Positions 28,260 to 40,704 of a stretch of DNA of 64,000 bases are shown here, piece by piece. The notes beneath the pieces were generated by a model that was given only the letters and a program-made list of their open reading frames with translations, was not told the DNA's origin and searched no databases. Source of the DNA: Pectobacterium polonicum (GTDB lineage Bacteria > Pseudomonadota > Gammaproteobacteria > Enterobacterales > Enterobacteriaceae). A program made the translations under genes and the position numbers. Each line of letters begins with the position of its first letter. Positions within the stretch are counted from its first letter, which is position 1. The stretch covers positions 1 through 64,000 of the forward strand of contig NZ_RJTN01000018.1 of the NCBI RefSeq assembly GCF_005497185.1, read 5' to 3'.

Positions 28260-30815
28260 GTGAAGTTCGTAAAGTATCTATTCATCCTTGCAGTCTCTTG
28301 CATTCTGCTGGGAGCTGCCTCGATATATGGTTTGTACCGCTATATCGAACCCCAACTGCCCGATGTCGCCACGCTGAAAGACGTCCGGTTACAAACGCCG
28401 ATGCAGGTCTACAGCGCCGATGGCGAACTGATCGCTCAATTTGGTGAAAAGCGCCGTATCCCGCTCAAGCTGGACCAGATTCCCCCTGAGCTGGTACATG
28501 CTTTTATCGCGACCGAAGACAGCCGCTTCTATGATCACCACGGTGTCGATCCCGTCGGGATTATCCGCGCCGCGTCTATCGCGCTTACTTCTGGTCACGC
28601 CTCTCAAGGGGCGAGTACCATTACGCAACAGCTTGCCAGGAACTTCTTCCTGAGCCCGGAACGCACCCTGACTCGTAAGATCAAGGAAGTGTTTCTGGCT
28701 ATTCGTATTGAGCAATTGCTGACCAAGGATGAAATCCTTGAGCTCTACCTGAACAAGATTTACCTTGGCTATCGCGCCTATGGTGTTGGCGCGGCGGCAC
28801 AGGTTTACTTCGGTCGCCCTGTTGACCAGTTGACGCTGAGCGAAATGGCGATGATCGCCGGCTTGCCGAAGGCTCCATCGACGTTCAACCCGCTCTATTC
28901 CTATGACCGCGCCGTTGCCCGCCGCAACGTAGTACTGGCGCGGATGAAGGATGAAAACTACATCACGCCGTCGCAATACGACGCGGCACGCAACGAAAAG
29001 CTGGTCGCGAATTATCACGCGCCTGAAATTTCGTTCTCCGCACCGTATGTCGCGGAAATGGCACGGCAGGAGATGGTCAAACGCTACGGCGAAGATGCGT
29101 ATAACGACGGTTATAAGGTCTACACGACGGTCACCAAAAAATTGCAAACCGCCGCACAGGATGCATTACGTAATAACATCCTCGCCTATGACATGCGCCA
29201 CGGTTATCGCGGCCCAAGTAAAGTGTTGTGGAAAGTGGGTGAAGGCGTCTGGGATCAGACGAAGATGATTACGGCTCTGAAAGCGTTGCCGGTCTACGGC
29301 CCGCTCTCTCCAGCCATCGTCACCAGCACTACAGCGGACAACGCGATTGCGATCCTCTCTGACGGCAGCAATATTGCCCTGCCGATGGCGGGGATGCGCT
29401 GGGCACGCGCATACCGTTCCGATACGCAGCAAGGGCCAACGCCGAAACGCGTCACGGACGTGGTACAGGCAGGCCAGCAGGTCTGGGTACGTAAAGTGAA
29501 CGATGATTGGTGGCTGGCACAGGTGCCGGACGTCAACTCTGCTATCGTCTCGCTTAATCCGAAAAACGGTGCGATAGAAGCACTGGTTGGCGGTTTTGAC
29601 TTCAACCAAAGCAAATTCAACCGTGCGACGCAGGCACTGCGCCAGATTGGTTCCAACATCAAACCTTTCCTGTACACCGCTGCGATGGACAAAGGTTTAA
29701 CGCTGGCAACGATTCTGAACGACGTACCAATCACCCGTTGGGATGCGGGCGCAGGATCTGACTGGCGGCCGAAAAACTCACCGGCAACCTATGATGGTCC
29801 GATCCGTTTGCGTCAGGGGCTGGGTCAATCCAAAAACGTGGTAATGGTGCGTGCCATGCGTGCGATGGGCGTGGACTATGCGGCGGATTACCTGCAACGC
29901 TTCGGTTTCCCTGCGCAGAATATCGTCCATACTGAATCGCTGGCGCTGGGTGCCGCCTCGTTTACGCCGCTACAGGTCGTACGTGGCTATGCCGTCATGG
30001 CAAACGGCGGCTATCTGGTCGATCCTTATCTGATTAGCAAGATAGAGAGCGAAGCGGGCGGCACGGTCTTTACCGCGGCACCAAAAGTGGTCTGCGATAC
30101 CTGTAATTTGCCGCTGGTTTACGGTGAAACACCGCGCTCACCAGTGTTGGCAACCACCAACGTTGAAGATGTTGCTACATCAAACGAAGCACCGCCTTTA
30201 GGCCTGCCGCAGCCAGAGCTGGAGCCCGTCACACCAGAGGCCGCACAGCAAAACGCCGCACAACCTTATGCACCGCACGTGATCAACACGCCGTTGGCGT
30301 TCCTGATTAAAGACGCGCTGAACAGCAACGTCTTTGGCGAACCGGGCTGGATGGGGACGGGCTGGCGTGCGGGTCGCGAGTTGAAACGTCGTGATATCGG
30401 CGGTAAAACCGGTACAACGAACAGTTCCAAAGACGCCTGGTTCTCCGGCTATGGCCCGAATCTGGTGACCTCAGTCTGGATTGGCTTCGACGATCACCGT
30501 CGCGATCTGGGTGCCAGCAGCGCATCTGGCGTCATCAAAGACCAGATTTCCGGTTATGAAGGCGGTGCGAAATCAGCGCAGCCTGCGTGGGATGATTTCA
30601 TGAAAGCCGCGTTGGATGGCGTACCGGAACAACCGCTGACGCCGCCGCCAGGCATCGTCAGTGTGGTCATTGACCGCAGCAGCGGCAAGCTGTCTAACGG
30701 TGGCGGGAACAGCCGTTCCGAATACTTCATTGACGGTACGCAGCCGAAAGAATACGAAGTGCATGAAGTCGGCACCACGCTGATGGATAACGGACAAAGC
30801 GAAGAATTGTTCTAG
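28260..30815 (+). CDS. mrcA: Penicillin-binding protein 1A
   Basis: Bifunctional peptidoglycan glycosyltransferase/transpeptidase, 851 residues, anchored by an N-terminal span (YLFILAVSCILLGAASIYGLY). The GT51 domain contains FIATEDSRFYDHHGVD, GASTITQQLARNFFLS and KIKEVFLAIRIEQ. The transpeptidase has the active-site SxxK (GSNIKPF), the SxN motif (QSKNVVMVRAM) and KTGTT (GGKTGTTNSSKDAWF). An OB-like domain lies between them. The start is GTG, as in E. coli. It is divergent from hofM and ends before a strong terminator. Confidence 0.98.
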   Translation: MKFVKYLFILAVSCILLGAASIYGLYRYIEPQLPDVATLKDVRLQTPMQVYSADGELIAQFGEKRRIPLKLDQIPPELVHAFIATEDSRFYDHHGVDPVGIIRAASIALTSGHASQGASTITQQLARNFFLSPERTLTRKIKEVFLAIRIEQLLTKDEILELYLNKIYLGYRAYGVGAAAQVYFGRPVDQLTLSEMAMIAGLPKAPSTFNPLYSYDRAVARRNVVLARMKDENYITPSQYDAARNEKLVANYHAPEISFSAPYVAEMARQEMVKRYGEDAYNDGYKVYTTVTKKLQTAAQDALRNNILAYDMRHGYRGPSKVLWKVGEGVWDQTKMITALKALPVYGPLSPAIVTSTTADNAIAILSDGSNIALPMAGMRWARAYRSDTQQGPTPKRVTDVVQAGQQVWVRKVNDDWWLAQVPDVNSAIVSLNPKNGAIEALVGGFDFNQSKFNRATQALRQIGSNIKPFLYTAAMDKGLTLATILNDVPITRWDAGAGSDWRPKNSPATYDGPIRLRQGLGQSKNVVMVRAMRAMGVDYAADYLQRFGFPAQNIVHTESLALGAASFTPLQVVRGYAVMANGGYLVDPYLISKIESEAGGTVFTAAPKVVCDTCNLPLVYGETPRSPVLATTNVEDVATSNEAPPLGLPQPELEPVTPEAAQQNAAQPYAPHVINTPLAFLIKDALNSNVFGEPGWMGTGWRAGRELKRRDIGGKTGTTNSSKDAWFSGYGPNLVTSVWIGFDDHRRDLGASSASGVIKDQISGYEGGAKSAQPAWDDFMKAALDGVPEQPLTPPPGIVSVVIDRSSGKLSNGGGNSRSEYFIDGTQPKEYEVHEVGTTLMDNGQSEELF

Positions 30816-30842
30816 CCAACGTTCGATAGCGTTACACTTACA

Positions 30843-30874
30843 AAGAAGGCACCTGAAACGGTGCCTTCTTTTTT
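30843..30874. terminator. Bidirectional terminator between mrcA and nudE
   Basis: An 11-bp stem, AAGAAGGCACC / GGTGCCTTCTT with a short loop, is followed by T6 on the plus strand and by an A-rich lead that becomes U-rich on the minus strand. It sits between the convergent mrcA and nudE. Confidence 0.9.
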
Positions 30875-30886
30875 GGCTATGATGAG

Positions 30887-31453
30887 TCAGGAAATTAGCG
30901 GGGTGGTACGATGCAGCCAGTTGTGAGCCAGAAACAGTGCGCTAACATTACGTGCTTCGCGGAAATCGGGCTCTTGCAGCAGCGACATCATATTATCCAC
31001 CGGCCAGCGCACTTGCGGTAGAGGCTCCGGTTCATCGCCTTCCAAACTCTGCGGGTACAGCCCGCGCGCTACCACGATATTCATCTGACTGGAAAAATAG
31101 GAGGGTGCCATGGTTAACGTCGCCAACAGCTCCATCTTTTCCGCCCCGAAACCGACTTCCTCCATCAGTTCGCGATTAGCCGCTTCAAAAACCGTTTCAC
31201 CGGGATCGATCAGCCCCTTAGGGAAACCCAGCTCGTATTCCTCAATGCCGACAGCGTATTCGCGGATCAACAACAGTTGATCATCAATGATCGGGACAAC
31301 CATCACCGCCTGCCGACCGCTTGAGCGCATCCGTTCATAAACCCGGCGTACCCCGTTGCTAAATTCAAGATCGACGGATTCCACATTGAACAAGCGCGAA
31401 CGCGCTACCGTTTCCACCTTGAGGATTTTAGGTTTTTTCAGGTTATGACTCAT
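30887..31453 (-). CDS. nudE: ADP compounds hydrolase (Nudix)
   Basis: Nudix hydrolase cleaving Ap3A, ADP-ribose and NADH in E. coli; 188 residues from the ATG at 31453, which gives MSHNLKKPKILKVETVA, the known NudE start. The longer frame upstream has no support. The Nudix box is complete: GLIDPGETVFEAANRELMEEVG. It is convergent with mrcA and divergent from igaA. Confidence 0.95.
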   Translation of the reverse strand: MSHNLKKPKILKVETVARSRLFNVESVDLEFSNGVRRVYERMRSSGRQAVMVVPIIDDQLLLIREYAVGIEEYELGFPKGLIDPGETVFEAANRELMEEVGFGAEKMELLATLTMAPSYFSSQMNIVVARGLYPQSLEGDEPEPLPQVRWPVDNMMSLLQEPDFREARNVSALFLAHNWLHRTTPLIS

Positions 31454-31889
31454 TGATGCCCCCAGAGAGTTACGACCAGAACGGCGCCTTCGCCCAACGC
31501 ACATGAGGGACTGCGTTTATCGCAACCTGAACACGACATGCTGTTGAATAAGAAGAGATCGTAAATATTCTTTTTTGATTCTGTTCACATTGTGCGTTAA
31601 CAGTCACCTTCGCTGCAACTATCGTGACGATGAATTTACGTGTGAGCAACATGCGGGACACATCGTATATGAGAAACGACCGCCCAAAGTCAATAACTTA
31701 AAAAAAATAGGATTATCCTCATTCAATAGGCGTTTTTTGCTTGTTACTATCATCACCTTATGCGATTAATTCTATTCACAATTACGTTATTAATCTAAGA
31801 AAACAACGCCATACGGGTTATCATCGATTGTATAATTTTGTTAAACTCCGACAGGAACAAGGAGCATTGCGTTTTGGAATGGAGATGAC
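31454..31889. other. Divergent intergenic region nudE/igaA
   Basis: 436 bases with promoters for nudE (minus) and igaA (plus). The central part is AT-rich (31675-31860). I see no gene and no operator that I can name. igaA has an ACAAGGAGCATTGC-type stretch near 31856-31870 and a GGAG eight bases before its ATG. Confidence 0.5.
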
Positions 31890-34037
31890 ATGAGCACAAT
31901 ATTTACCCTATTGGCGATATTGCTTGCCTGTCTGATCGTTATCGGAGGTCTTGTCGGCTACCGTATGCGACGCCGTTTCCTGTCCGCTCCGCCCTTACCT
32001 GTTTCGCAATCGCTTCCCCGTCGGTTAACCGAAGATGAACGGATCGCTATTGAGCGTTATCTGGCCCAGGAAAACAGCCAGCAAACCACGCCGCTTGATA
32101 TCCCTAATGCGCAGCCAAAACTGCCACGATCTCTGCAAAGTAATCGGGTGTATCCTATCACCCATACCATTACACGCTACGGCCTGAGCACCGATGTTCA
32201 GAATAAGTGGCGCTACTACATTGATACCCAAGAGATTCATCTGCCGCCCAGTTGGGAACAGTTCATTACCGAAAACAATACCGTCGAGCTGATTAAGACA
32301 CGTTCGATCCCACTGGTGATTTCCCTAAACGGTCATACGCTGACAGAATGCCTCGACGATCGTCCGCTAGCCCCGTTACCGGCTGAAATTCCCGTGCCAA
32401 ATGCCTCTATCCGTCAGGAGGGCAGTGAGCATGCGGAGCTGGTTACCATCCGCAAAGAAACGCGTGAAGAACACGTCATACACCACTCCAGAGGGTTAAA
32501 AGAAACGGCCGTGCTCTGCCTGTCTTTTTTTCTCCTGTTCATCAGCCTGAATAGCCCTATCGTTCTACTCCCCTGGCTGATCGGCATGGCGACATTGCTG
32601 GCGGGCTGGAGCTTATGGCAGCTTTTCCGGTCGCCGTCCTCTCAGGAATTGCGGGATGTCCATTGCCTTCACGGCACGCCACAAGGCTTGGGTTTGTTTG
32701 GCGAATCCAATCAGGGGCCACTCGGCAATATCTCGCTCGGCAACATCGATCTGATCTACCCACCGCACTGGCAGCCTTATATCACGCAGGATCTGGGGCG
32801 AAAAACGGACGTAGATATCTATCTCAACCGGCAAGTGATTCGTCAAGGTGAGCACCTTTCGTTGCACGATGAAGTGAAATATTTCCCGCTACAGCGCTGG
32901 GGCAGGAATCTGCTGCTGGCTGCGGGTTCACTGCTCAGCCTGATGTTACTCGTCACTAACGTGCCGCTCGAACTACCGTTAAAACTCAGCCTGGCCTGGC
33001 TTCAGGGCGCACAGCGCATTGAGGTCACGCAAGTCAGCGATTTGGAAAAAGCTCAGCTCCGTATTGGCGACACGCTGGCAGTTCGCGGTAGCGGTATGTG
33101 TTATGTGCCCGCAGGCATTCACCCCATCGCCACACCATCGCCCTATGCCTACAGCCCTTTCGACTGTTCCGCTATTTACTGGAACAAAGCTGCGCCGCTA
33201 CCGCTACCAGAGTCCGAGACAATAGAAAAAACGTCCGCCTTACTGAAATCCGTCAACAGCCAGCTTCATCCGCAAGCTGATAAAGAAGGTCAGGACAATT
33301 CTCAATTAGCGTCCACGATCCAGAAGTCAGGGCTGATTCTGATGAAGAACTTCGCTGATGTTGTCCTGAGAACACAAGATTTGTGTAAACAGGAAAACGA
33401 TTGCTCCCGCTTAAAGAACGCGCTAGTGAATCTGAGCGACGTCAAAAACTGGAACACGCTGGTAAAAGATGCCGATTCCGGCAAGCTGAAAGGCATGAAT
33501 GTAGTGTTGCCCGCCGTCAGCGCAGAAACACTGGAATCATTGGTCAACAGCTCCACCGATCAATTCTTCTCTCAGGAAATCAATAATGCAGCAGAGTCGC
33601 TGAACAGCCCTCCCCCTGGTGGATTCCTGATTCGTAGCGATGAAGGCCGACAGTTCGTTAACCACCCGCTCCCTCCGATGCCGCTGAATGAATATCGCCC
33701 ATCGGATCAATGGCAGGAACTCCAGCGGCTTTCTGCGATGCTGCTGCATACGCCGTTTAATGCCACCGGCGTCATCACGCAGCTCAATACCGATGCCAAC
33801 GGGACGCAGCACATCAGCCTGCACAGCGAACCCGACGTCATTACCGTCTGGCGTTATCTCGGCAGTTGCCTGCTGCTGCTGCTTTTTTCCGTGACGTTTA
33901 TCGTTAATGCGGTTCTGACCGGCATTAAGATGCGTAAAAGCCAGAAGCGAGTAACCGATATTCAGCGCTATTACGCCTCACGCTTCAATATGATGACGAA
34001 CTCGTTCCCGGACAATCGCCCTCAGCTCCCCCGCTAA
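31890..34037 (+). CDS. igaA: Rcs phosphorelay inhibitor, inner-membrane protein
   Basis: IgaA (YrfF/UmoB) keeps the Rcs envelope-stress phosphorelay off by contacting RcsD and is itself controlled by RcsF; essential when Rcs is functional. 715 residues. The first span (FTLLAILLACLIVIGGLVGY) precedes a cytoplasmic domain, a paired span near residues 205-245 (AVLCLSFFLLFISLNSPIVLLPWLIG), a second cytoplasmic part, a span near 340, a large periplasmic domain with paired cysteines (GSGMCYVPAG, PFDCSAIYW, CKQENDCSRL), and a last span near 660-680. It is followed by yrfG, hslR and hslO in the enterobacterial order. Confidence 0.95.
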   Translation: MSTIFTLLAILLACLIVIGGLVGYRMRRRFLSAPPLPVSQSLPRRLTEDERIAIERYLAQENSQQTTPLDIPNAQPKLPRSLQSNRVYPITHTITRYGLSTDVQNKWRYYIDTQEIHLPPSWEQFITENNTVELIKTRSIPLVISLNGHTLTECLDDRPLAPLPAEIPVPNASIRQEGSEHAELVTIRKETREEHVIHHSRGLKETAVLCLSFFLLFISLNSPIVLLPWLIGMATLLAGWSLWQLFRSPSSQELRDVHCLHGTPQGLGLFGESNQGPLGNISLGNIDLIYPPHWQPYITQDLGRKTDVDIYLNRQVIRQGEHLSLHDEVKYFPLQRWGRNLLLAAGSLLSLMLLVTNVPLELPLKLSLAWLQGAQRIEVTQVSDLEKAQLRIGDTLAVRGSGMCYVPAGIHPIATPSPYAYSPFDCSAIYWNKAAPLPLPESETIEKTSALLKSVNSQLHPQADKEGQDNSQLASTIQKSGLILMKNFADVVLRTQDLCKQENDCSRLKNALVNLSDVKNWNTLVKDADSGKLKGMNVVLPAVSAETLESLVNSSTDQFFSQEINNAAESLNSPPPGGFLIRSDEGRQFVNHPLPPMPLNEYRPSDQWQELQRLSAMLLHTPFNATGVITQLNTDANGTQHISLHSEPDVITVWRYLGSCLLLLLFSVTFIVNAVLTGIKMRKSQKRVTDIQRYYASRFNMMTNSFPDNRPQLPR

Positions 34038-34156
34038 CGGCATCGTGCCCGCCCTGCGGTTATATGCTAACCTAGCGACCGTCACTCTTGTCACAATTGC
34101 ATTGCGCGTCTTCTGCTGCATCACCCCTATAGCACGGCGCGACATCTGGAGTCGTT

Positions 34157-34843
34157 ATGAATCCCCACGTTAACTGGCATGACATCGACACGGTGATACT
34201 GGATATGGATGGCACGCTGCTCGATCTGGCGTTTGACAGCTATTTCTGGCTTCAACTGGTGCCGCAGTCGCTCAGTGAAAAACGTCGCATTAGCCTTGAA
34301 CAGGCGCACCAGCTTATCGAGCAGGAGTACCGTGCCGTTCAGCACACGCTAAACTGGTACTGTTTCGATTATTGGTCAGAACGTCTCGATCTGGATATCT
34401 ATCAAATGACGACAGATATCGGTGCACGCGCCCGATTGCGCGATGACACTACGCCATTTTTAGCGGCGCTGCGCGAATGCGGTAAAGAGACGATTCTGCT
34501 GACCAACGCCCATCCGCACAGTCTGGCGGTAAAAATCGAGCATACCGGGCTGGATCGGCACCTTGATTTATTGCTTTCCACCCATACTTATGGGTATCCG
34601 AAAGAGAATCAGCGCTTGTGGCAGGCCGTACAGCAGCAAACCGGTTTCGATCCTGCCAGAACCCTGTTCGTGGATGACAGCGAACCGATTCTGGATGCCG
34701 CGAAAACCTTCGGCATCCATTATTGTCTGGGTGTGCGTAATCCCGACTCCGGTCAGCAGGAGAAAGCGTTCCTGCAACATCCGTCAATGAATGACTATCT
34801 TGCGCTGCTACCGGCTCTGCGTCACTCCGTTAACGCAGGGTAA
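34157..34843 (+). CDS. yrfG: GMP/IMP nucleotidase (HAD family)
   Basis: HAD phosphatase acting on purine 5'-nucleotides in E. coli; 228 residues. Motif I is ILDMDGTLLDLAFD, motif II falls in ILLTNAHPHSLAVK, and motif III/IV is TLFVDDSEPILDAAKTFG. The N-terminal HVNWHDIDTVILDMDG fits YrfG. It lies 12 bases before hslR. Confidence 0.94.
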   Translation: MNPHVNWHDIDTVILDMDGTLLDLAFDSYFWLQLVPQSLSEKRRISLEQAHQLIEQEYRAVQHTLNWYCFDYWSERLDLDIYQMTTDIGARARLRDDTTPFLAALRECGKETILLTNAHPHSLAVKIEHTGLDRHLDLLLSTHTYGYPKENQRLWQAVQQQTGFDPARTLFVDDSEPILDAAKTFGIHYCLGVRNPDSGQQEKAFLQHPSMNDYLALLPALRHSVNAG

Positions 34844-34855
34844 TCAGGAGGATTT

Positions 34856-35266
34856 ATGGTGAAAGCTACCGAGCAGGCCGACGACGCCGTTCGTCTGGAC
34901 AAATGGCTCTGGGCCGCCCGTTTTTATAAAACACGAGCAATAGCCCGCGAGATGATCGACGGCGGCAAAGTGCACTATAACGGGCAACGCGGTAAGCCGA
35001 GCAAACAAGTCGAGCTGAATGCCGAGATTAAACTGCGTCAGGGAAATGATGAACGCACCGTGATCGTTTCAGCCGTCAGCGGCCAGCGCAGAAGTGCGAC
35101 AGAGGCGCAGGCGCTGTATCAGGAAACGGCAGCAAGCATTGAGAAACGAGAAAAGGTGGCACAGGCGCGGAAAATGAATGCGCTGACGATGCCACACCCC
35201 GATCGCCGCCCTGATAAAAAAGAGCGACGCGATCTGATTAAATTTAAATACAGCGATCAGGACTAG
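34856..35266 (+). CDS. hslR: Heat-shock ribosome-associated protein Hsp15
   Basis: RNA-binding S4-domain protein, 136 residues, that binds 50S subunits carrying stalled nascent chains and releases them for reuse. The S4 core is VRLDKWLWAARFYKTRAIAREMIDGGKVHYNGQRGKPSKQVELN. The highly basic C-terminus ends KKERRDLIKFKYSDQD. A strong AGGAGG ribosome site precedes the ATG. It is transcribed with yrfG and hslO. Confidence 0.96.
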   Translation: MVKATEQADDAVRLDKWLWAARFYKTRAIAREMIDGGKVHYNGQRGKPSKQVELNAEIKLRQGNDERTVIVSAVSGQRRSATEAQALYQETAASIEKREKVAQARKMNALTMPHPDRRPDKKERRDLIKFKYSDQD

Positions 35267-35320
35267 CGCGCTGCGGCGATCGCTGCACCACTCATCGCGT
35301 ACTACAACGAGAAAAACATC

Positions 35321-36190
35321 ATGGCTCACGACCAACTACATCGCTATCTGTTTGAAAATTATGCCGTCCGTGGCGAATTAGTGACAGTTAACGAGACGTA
35401 CCAACGTATTTTGACTAACCACGACTACCCGTCTGCGGTGCAAACACTGCTGGGTGAAATGCTGGTTGCCACCAGCCTGTTGACGGCAACGCTGAAATTC
35501 AGCGGTGATATTACCGTGCAGCTTCAGGGTGATGGCCCGCTGAAACTGGCGGTCATTAACGGTAACCACCAACAGCAGATGCGCGGCGTTGCCCGTCTGC
35601 AAGGGGATATCGCACCGGGGAGTTCGCTGAAAGAGATGGTCGGCAATGGCTATCTGGTCATTACGATTACGCCAACCGACGGCGAGCGTTATCAAGGCGT
35701 GGTTGGTTTAGAAGGAGAAACCGTTGCCGAATGTCTGGAAAGCTATTTCCAGCAGTCCGAGCAGTTGCCGACACGGCTGTTTATCCGAACCGGACAGCAC
35801 GAGGGCAATCAGGCCGCCGCAGGCATGTTGCTACAGGTACTGCCTGCGCAGGATGCCGATCGCAATGATTTTGATCATCTGGCACAGCTCACCACAACGG
35901 TCAAAGCTGAAGAGCTGTTTACCCTGCCTGCTAACGAGGTGCTGTACCGCCTTTACCATCAGGAAGAGGTTACCGTGTATGAACCGCAGGATGTCGAATT
36001 CCGCTGTCACTGTTCGCGCGATCGTTGCGCAGATGCATTAATGACGCTGTCCGATCAGGACGTGAATGAGATGATCGAACAGGATGGTGAAATCGATATG
36101 CACTGTGATTATTGCGGTACGCACTACCTGTTTAATTCTCTGGATATCCGCGCGATCCGGCACGATTCATCAGGAAATCTGTTGCATTAA
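35321..36190 (+). CDS. hslO: Redox-regulated chaperone Hsp33
   Basis: ATP-independent holdase activated by oxidation, 289 residues. The C-terminal zinc centre has the four reactive cysteines in CHC...CDYC arrangement ([15 protein letters not shown] and [12 protein letters not shown]). The N-terminal substrate domain starts with [18 protein letters not shown]. It follows hslR with a 54-base gap and ends before a good terminator. Confidence 0.97.
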   Translation: MAHDQLHRYLFENYAVRGELVTVNETYQRILTNHDYPSAVQTLLGEMLVATSLLTATLKFSGDITVQLQGDGPLKLAVINGNHQQQMRGVARLQGDIAPGSSLKEMVGNGYLVITITPTDGERYQGVVGLEGETVAECLESYFQQSEQLPTRLFIRTGQHEGNQAAAGMLLQVLPAQDADRNDFDHLAQLTTTVKAEELFTLPANEVLYRLYHQEEVTVYEPQDVEFRCHCSRDRCADALMTLSDQDVNEMIEQDGEIDMHCDYCGTHYLFNSLDIRAIRHDSSGNLLH

Positions 36191-36198
36191 TCGTTTTA

Positions 36199-36226
36199 AC
36201 GGGTACGAAAGTACCCGTTTTATTTT
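36199..36226 (+). terminator. Rho-independent terminator after hslO
   Basis: A stem ACGGGTAC / GTACCCGT with a GAAA tetraloop is followed by TTTATTTT. It lies nine bases after the hslO stop. Confidence 0.9.
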
Positions 36227-36387
36227 GCTTATTTTCCCACCAGTAAACCACCGTGATTATTTTTCAAACACCCTAAATAAGCAAAGTTATTAATGAATTT
36301 ATTTAATTTTATGATTGCTATCGCGGTTAAAATAAGCTTACTCCCTACAATGTTTAGTAGTACGACTATAACTTGAGGAGTAGCAAC

Positions 36388-38007
36388 ATGCAGATCAACG
36401 GTATTACCCCGCAAGCTCTGGCTGCTTATGGAATCCATGATGTCCGCGATATTGTCTACAATCCCAGCTATGAACTCCTTTTTAAAGAAGAACGCTCTCC
36501 AACCCTACAAGGCTATGAACGCGGCATCGAAACCCAACTGGGTGCGGTAGCCGTCGATACGGGCATCTTTACCGGCCGTTCCCCGAAAGACAAATACATC
36601 GTGCGCGATGACGTGACCCGCGACACCGTGTGGTGGTCCGATCAAGGCAAAGGTAAAAACGATAACCACCCATTGAGTCAGGAAACCTGGACACACCTGA
36701 AGCAGCTCGTCACCACGCAGCTGTCCGGCAAGCGGTTGTTCATCATCGATGCCTTCTGCGGTGCCAATCCAGACAGTCGCCTCAGCGTACGTTTCGTGAC
36801 GGAAGTGGCCTGGCAGGCGCATTTCGTCAAAAACATGTTTATCCGCCCGAGCGATGAAGAACTGGCAGGTTTTGAGCCGGATTTCATCGTGATGAACGGC
36901 GCAAAATGCACCAACCCGAACTGGCAGGAACAGGGGCTGAACTCCGAGAACTTTGTCGCGTTCAACCTGACAGAGCGCATCCAACTGATTGGCGGCACCT
37001 GGTACGGCGGCGAAATGAAGAAAGGGATGTTCTCTATCATGAACTACCTGCTGCCGCTGAAAGGCATCGCCTCGATGCACTGCTCGGCGAACGTCGGCGA
37101 AAAAGGCGATGTCGCGGTCTTCTTCGGCCTGTCCGGTACGGGAAAAACCACGTTGTCCACCGATCCGAAACGCCAGTTGATTGGCGATGACGAGCACGGC
37201 TGGGACGACGACGGCGTCTTCAACTTTGAAGGCGGTTGCTACGCCAAAACCATCAAGTTATCCAAAGAAGCGGAGCCGGATATTTACGGTGCCATCAAAC
37301 GCGATGCGCTGCTGGAAAACGTTACGGTGCTGGCTGACGGCACAGTGGACTTCAACGACGGTTCCAAAACCGAAAATACCCGCGTCTCTTACCCGATCTA
37401 CCACATTCATAATATCGTTAAACCGGTCTCTAAAGCGGGTCACGCAACCAAAGTGATCTTCCTGACGGCGGACGCCTTCGGCGTGTTGCCACCCGTTTCC
37501 CGCCTGACGTCCGATCAGACGCAGTATCACTTCCTGTCTGGCTTTACGGCTAAACTGGCAGGAACTGAGCGCGGCGTGACGGAACCGACACCGACGTTCT
37601 CCGCCTGCTTTGGCGCGGCATTCCTGATGCTGCACCCGACGCAGTACGCAGAAGTGCTGGTGAAACGTATGAAGGCGGCAGGTGCGCAGGCCTATCTGGT
37701 AAACACCGGCTGGAACGGCAGCGGCAAGCGTATCTCAATCAAGGATACGCGCGGGATTATTGACGCCATTCTGAACGGCAGTATTGATGAGGCAGAAATG
37801 CAGACGCTGCCTGTCTTCGACTTGGCGATCCCAACCTCGCTGCCCGGCGTCAATCCTGACATTCTCGACCCACGTGATACCTACGCGAGCGTCGAACAGT
37901 GGCAGGAAAAAGCGGACGATCTGGCACAGCGCTTTATCACCAACTTCGATAAATACACCGATGCACCGGCAGGTGCCGCGCTGGTGAAAGCAGGGCCGAA
38001 GCGGTAA
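36388..38007 (+). CDS. pckA: Phosphoenolpyruvate carboxykinase (ATP)
   Basis: Gluconeogenic conversion of oxaloacetate to PEP with ATP; 539 residues from the ATG at 36388, which has a GAGGAG ribosome site and gives [15 protein letters not shown]. Seen are the substrate-binding [11 protein letters not shown], kinase-1a P-loop [11 protein letters not shown], the metal-binding [21 protein letters not shown], and the C-terminal adenine-binding [22 protein letters not shown]. Needed for growth on organic acids and amino acids. It lies between hslO and the convergent envZ. Confidence 0.98.
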   Translation: MQINGITPQALAAYGIHDVRDIVYNPSYELLFKEERSPTLQGYERGIETQLGAVAVDTGIFTGRSPKDKYIVRDDVTRDTVWWSDQGKGKNDNHPLSQETWTHLKQLVTTQLSGKRLFIIDAFCGANPDSRLSVRFVTEVAWQAHFVKNMFIRPSDEELAGFEPDFIVMNGAKCTNPNWQEQGLNSENFVAFNLTERIQLIGGTWYGGEMKKGMFSIMNYLLPLKGIASMHCSANVGEKGDVAVFFGLSGTGKTTLSTDPKRQLIGDDEHGWDDDGVFNFEGGCYAKTIKLSKEAEPDIYGAIKRDALLENVTVLADGTVDFNDGSKTENTRVSYPIYHIHNIVKPVSKAGHATKVIFLTADAFGVLPPVSRLTSDQTQYHFLSGFTAKLAGTERGVTEPTPTFSACFGAAFLMLHPTQYAEVLVKRMKAAGAQAYLVNTGWNGSGKRISIKDTRGIIDAILNGSIDEAEMQTLPVFDLAIPTSLPGVNPDILDPRDTYASVEQWQEKADDLAQRFITNFDKYTDAPAGAALVKAGPKR

Positions 38008-38086
38008 AGGCTAAAGAGAGTCCATCACGAAAAAGGCACGGAGTCCGCGCCTTCAGATCGTTGACAACCTATTTGCCGAATGAAAA

Positions 38087-38191
38087 CGGTAGTAACGGAA
38101 TAGAAGAGTAAAGCGTTTGCGCCAGGGATGGCGCAAGCCGAGCGTACATGGACGTATTCACAGCGTCTTTACGATCTATCCGTTACTACCG
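38087..38191. repeat. Palindromic intergenic element, about 105 bp
   Basis: Near-perfect inverted arms bound this element: CGGTAGTAACGGAATAGA at 38087-38104 and TCTATCCGTTACTACCG at 38175-38191, differing by one base. Inside are a smaller hairpin (GCGCC-AGGGAT-GGCGC, 38120-38135) and a GACG/CGTC stem around 38151-38167. The cruciform layout looks like a dispersed non-autonomous repeat of enterobacteria rather than a simple terminator. No second copy is visible in this window. Confidence 0.6.
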
Positions 38192-38216
38192 CTCGACGGT
38201 CTTTGTCGTAATCGAA

Positions 38217-38246
38217 GAAAGGCGCGGATTCCGCGCCTTTCTTTTA
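38217..38246. terminator. Bidirectional terminator between pckA and envZ
   Basis: An 11-bp perfect stem, GAAAGGCGCGG / CCGCGCCTTTC with an ATT loop, is followed by TTTTATT on the plus strand. It lies between convergent pckA and envZ. Confidence 0.85.
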
Positions 38247-38288
38247 TTCATATCTGAACAGCTCTAATGCCAGTACTGCCCAACATGC

Positions 38289-40366
<2,078 letters not shown>

Positions 40367-40704
40367 TCTCTTTCTCCAAAGGCGTAATAGCGCCGACGCT
40401 GCTATTGTTCAGAAACACACGAATTACTGACAGTCGTTTCTGGTATACATTCTAGGCAAAATTGTTACAAAGCATATTAAAATTCGTGTAATCAATCATT
40501 TCCTGTGCTGTCAGTCATAAAATCATCGGCGATTTATGCAGGCTGTGGTTAGCGAAGATTGTCGTTTACGACGATTATAGTAACGCTGTCGCCAATAAAA
40601 AGGCACTGTGGCAGCAAAAGCAGGAGAAAAGAAGGACAACGCCCGGCTTTCCAATGGTAAACGGGCACGCGCAGCTCCGACGTGACGCCGGAGCTGCCTC
40701 TCAA
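40367..40704. other. Intergenic region upstream of ompR
   Basis: 338 bases between ompR and the binding-protein gene, both on the minus strand. The ompR promoter should lie in the AT-rich 40440-40500 stretch. 40560-40670 holds no supported gene: a 61-codon frame there lacks a ribosome site and protein-like composition. This is the left junction of the accessory insertion, and I see no attachment site or direct repeat. Confidence 0.5.
40671..40697 (-). terminator. Hairpin after the iron-binding-protein gene
   Basis: A 9-bp stem, GCAGCTCCG / CGGAGCTGC, lies eight bases after the stop codon on the minus strand. No U-run follows, so it is at best a weak or Rho-assisted terminator. Confidence 0.5.

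Noticed and set aside
28389-29147. 252-codon minus-strand open frame opposite mrcA
   Set aside because: Antisense shadow; mrcA motifs are intact on the other strand.
38029-38055. Hairpin GGCACGG/CCGCGCC just after pckA as terminator
   Set aside because: Stem has an A-C mismatch and no T-run; the terminator at 38217-38246 is far better.
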